From the NCBI GenBank assembly GCA_012513245.1, contig JAAZCN010000230.1:1-5425 (forward strand): a stretch of DNA of 5,425 nt, read 5' to 3'. The stretch comes from Synergistaceae bacterium. Its GTDB lineage: Bacteria > Synergistota > Synergistia > Synergistales > Synergistaceae. Position numbers and translations under genes: made by a program. The notes beneath the pieces were generated by a model that made no database searches, was not told the origin of the DNA, and saw only the letters and a list, made by a program, of their open reading frames with translations. This document shows, piece after piece, positions 3,239 to 5,425 of this stretch; within the stretch, counting starts at the first letter, position 1; each line of letters begins with the position of its first letter.

Positions 3239-5425
3239 ATGAGAAAAAATAAAAATATCTCACTCTTCATCCTCACACTCTACCTATTCTCGATATTTTC
3301 GCCGATCGCTGCATATGCTCAGCCTTCAGGATCTGCAGCTGCTGTACAAGCGGCGGCTGATGCGCTTAGTATGAACGGTGAGGGGAATGGATTGGGATTT
3401 CCGGGAGACGGGGATGCGGATACCGGGATAAATGGTGATTCGGAGGGCACTGCAGATTTTCCAAATATAGAAGATCAGGCTTCGACAGATCCCATCATCG
3501 TTGATGAAACCCTCAACGATGATGATAAACTTGGAACGACCACAGCTCCGGATGCAACTGTAACCACATCACCGCGCCTTGACCCTAGGGAAGTCAAGGG
3601 AAGCAGCATGTTCAACAACCTTCGTGACAGGCTCATACGCTTCGGCTCGGATTTCTTCAGGACAAAAAGGACAAACGCTCTTACCTATGCCCCGGTAGGC
3701 CCAAACTATGTAGTGGCCCCCGGTGACGAGGTCAAGCTCAACCTGTGGGGATACAGCGAGATCCGTGCAAATATCGTCGTGGACAGAGACGGAAACATCA
3801 CCCTTCCACAGGCCGGACCCGTAGCAGCCGCCGGACTGACCTTCTCAGAGCTTCAAAAAACTATAGACAACGCATACAGAAGGATACTCAACGACTTTGA
3901 ACTCAATGTGACAATGGGCAAACTGCACACGATAACAGTCTATGTTACGGGACATGCCGCCCGACCCGGAGCCTACGCTATATCCTCAATGGCGACCCTT
4001 ATAGATGTTCTCTCTAATGCGGGAGGCCCCTCCCTTTCAGGATCTATGAGGGCAATAGAGGTCAAGCGCGGCAACAAAAAAATTGCGACATTAGACGTAT
4101 ACAACCTTCTGCTCAAAGGAGAGAGAAAGGGAGACACACGCCTTGCCGAAGGAGACGTGATTTTCATCCCGACAGTAGGCCCCCTTGTCGCAGTTGCCGG
4201 AAATGTAAAAAGACCTGCAATATATGAACTTAATGGAAAAGAAAACAAGCTCAGCGATGCCATTTCACTTGCCGGTGGTCTAACTGCCGGAGCCTACAAA
4301 GGCCGCATCCAGCTTGTCCGTGTCGAACAGAACGCTTACAGGACAGCTTTGGAATCAGATCTCAACTCCCCCGCCGCCCAGGTCCAGATACTCAAAGACG
4401 GAGATCTTCTTAAGATATTCGCTGTCCCCGGCGGAGTATTTAACGTAAGGATCGCCGGAGCCGTCATACAGCCCGGTGTCTACCCCATCGAACCCGGAGT
4501 CACAACTCTTACAGAAATATTGAACCGTTCCGGAGGACTTCTCTACACTGCAGCTAAAGAGGGAGAACTCACAAGGGTCGAAGTCAGCCCGGAAGGCCCC
4601 GTTACAACAAGAATAAAACTTAACCTTAAAGAGGCCCAGGAGGGAACTTCAAGATTCGTACTTCAGCGCGATGATTACCTCTTTGTACGAACAGTACCGG
4701 ACTGGAACATATACAGGAGTGCAAGCATCACGGGAAGAGTCCTCTACCCCGGCAACTACGCCGTTGAAAGAGGAGAAAAACTCTCTTCGCTGCTCGAAAG
4801 GACAGGCGGTTACGCCGCTGACGCCTTCACCCGCGGAGCTGTACTGCTGCGCGAAAGTGTAAGAGTTGACCAGCAGAAGCAGATCGACGACATGATAAAG
4901 ACCCTCGAAAGAGAGATAGTCTATGCGGGAAATCAGGCCGTTGCCACATCAACAGGGACAGGCAACGATGTCGCATACGCCAAAGAGAGCATGGCCATGA
5001 AGAACAGATACCTCGATGCGATAAAGACCATAAAAGCCTCAGGAAGACTCGTTATCACACTTCCGGAAGATTACAGAATGATCAAGGGCAGCCCCTTCGA
5101 CATTACCCTCGAAGAGGGAGACCGTCTCCACATCCCGGAAAAACCGGGAACAGTCCAGGTAATAGGATCTGTCCTGACCCCGGCTGCATTCGTCTACAGG
5201 GAAGGACAGCCCTTCAATTCATACGTCAAGATGGCCGGCGGCTACAGCATCACAGCCAACCCGAAGAGAACATACATAATGAAGGCCGACGGCTCCACAG
5301 TAAGAGCCCTGGCAGGCAACAAACCGCGCATAGTAGAAGAGGGCGACTTCATAGTAGTCCCCGAAAAAGTAAACTTCGTCCCCACCATGCGCAACACCAT
5401 GAACATAGCCGATATACTCTACAAG
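3239..5425 (+). CDS. Polysaccharide export protein with Poly_export and multiple SLBB domains (runs off right edge)
   Basis: The frame is open for 729 codons from ATG 3239 to the window end. Residues 1-27 are a Sec signal peptide ending AYA; no cysteine follows, so unlike Wza this is not a lipoprotein. Residues 28-150 form a Gly/Asp/Thr-rich linker, probably disordered. The Poly_export domain spans about 156-232 (NYVVAPGDEVKLNLWG, VDRDGNITLPQAG). SLBB units follow at about 234-311, 317-394, 403-484, 495-635 and 639-710, each opening with a V.G...PG.Y strand and closing with a GD-type turn such as EGDVIFIP or EGDFIVVP. The fourth unit carries a helical insertion (541-600) rich in charged residues. 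Family role: periplasmic/outer-membrane conduit for capsule or exopolysaccharide, cooperating with a Wzc-type inner-membrane partner that is not in this window. Its partner in the pathway is likely the YjbH-like gene on the opposite strand. The stop codon should lie shortly after the window, since the last SLBB unit is complete. Confidence 0.93.
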   Translation, partial: MRKNKNISLFILTLYLFSIFSPIAAYAQPSGSAAAVQAAADALSMNGEGNGLGFPGDGDADTGINGDSEGTADFPNIEDQASTDPIIVDETLNDDDKLGTTTAPDATVTTSPRLDPREVKGSSMFNNLRDRLIRFGSDFFRTKRTNALTYAPVGPNYVVAPGDEVKLNLWGYSEIRANIVVDRDGNITLPQAGPVAAAGLTFSELQKTIDNAYRRILNDFELNVTMGKLHTITVYVTGHAARPGAYAISSMATLIDVLSNAGGPSLSGSMRAIEVKRGNKKIATLDVYNLLLKGERKGDTRLAEGDVIFIPTVGPLVAVAGNVKRPAIYELNGKENKLSDAISLAGGLTAGAYKGRIQLVRVEQNAYRTALESDLNSPAAQVQILKDGDLLKIFAVPGGVFNVRIAGAVIQPGVYPIEPGVTTLTEILNRSGGLLYTAAKEGELTRVEVSPEGPVTTRIKLNLKEAQEGTSRFVLQRDDYLFVRTVPDWNIYRSASITGRVLYPGNYAVERGEKLSSLLERTGGYAADAFTRGAVLLRESVRVDQQKQIDDMIKTLEREIVYAGNQAVATSTGTGNDVAYAKESMAMKNRYLDAIKTIKASGRLVITLPEDYRMIKGSPFDITLEEGDRLHIPEKPGTVQVIGSVLTPAAFVYREGQPFNSYVKMAGGYSITANPKRTYIMKADGSTVRALAGNKPRIVEEGDFIVVPEKVNFVPTMRNTMNIADILYK

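Noticed and set aside
3973..4862. Minus-strand frame 3973-4263 and plus-strand frame 4671-4862
   Set aside because: Both lie within the continuous SLBB reading frame and are shadows of its codon use.

Overview
The window looks like an exopolysaccharide (capsule or biofilm matrix) export locus from a diderm, Gram-negative-type bacterium. A YjbH-family protein and a multi-SLBB polysaccharide export protein, both with signal peptides, are transcribed divergently and both run off the window. Arg codons AGG/AGA and Ile codon ATA are frequent in the SLBB gene. Together with the IS type this would fit Synergistota or a similar anaerobic lineage, but that placement is a guess and not shown by the sequence.

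Layout: (1) 1-621, minus strand: 5' part of a YjbH-like gene, with a possible promoter at 665-693. (2) 705-1840: a complete IS481-family insertion sequence (732-1813) with one intact DDE transposase, imperfect TGT...ACA terminal inverted repeats and a 27-bp perfect direct repeat on each side, unusually long for a target duplication. (3) 1844-1872: a good sigma-70-type promoter pointing right. Without the IS, the two divergent promoters would lie only about 40 bp apart, so the IS entered the gap between them and spared both. (4) 1905-3180: an AT-rich block holding one small gene for a four-helix-bundle protein (S23 / 23S rRNA intervening-sequence family) between two long arrays of the heptamer GTTTGAC. 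The heptamers keep a strict 11-bp or 19-bp spacing that builds a 41-bp super-repeat. A short array in opposite orientation lies at the left edge, so the block begins GGTCAAAC and ends GTTTGACC. (5) 3239-5425, plus strand: a polysaccharide export protein with one Poly_export domain and about five SLBB units, open at the right edge.

How the parts may work together: the SLBB protein would form or line the periplasmic/outer-membrane export conduit and the YjbH-like protein would act at the outer membrane in the same pathway. The four-helix-bundle gene and its arrays are foreign in composition, sit directly upstream of the export gene, and are the most unusual part of the window. They could be a mobile or decaying cassette, a protein-binding platform controlling the export operon, or both. 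The sequence supports the architecture strongly but does not by itself establish a function.
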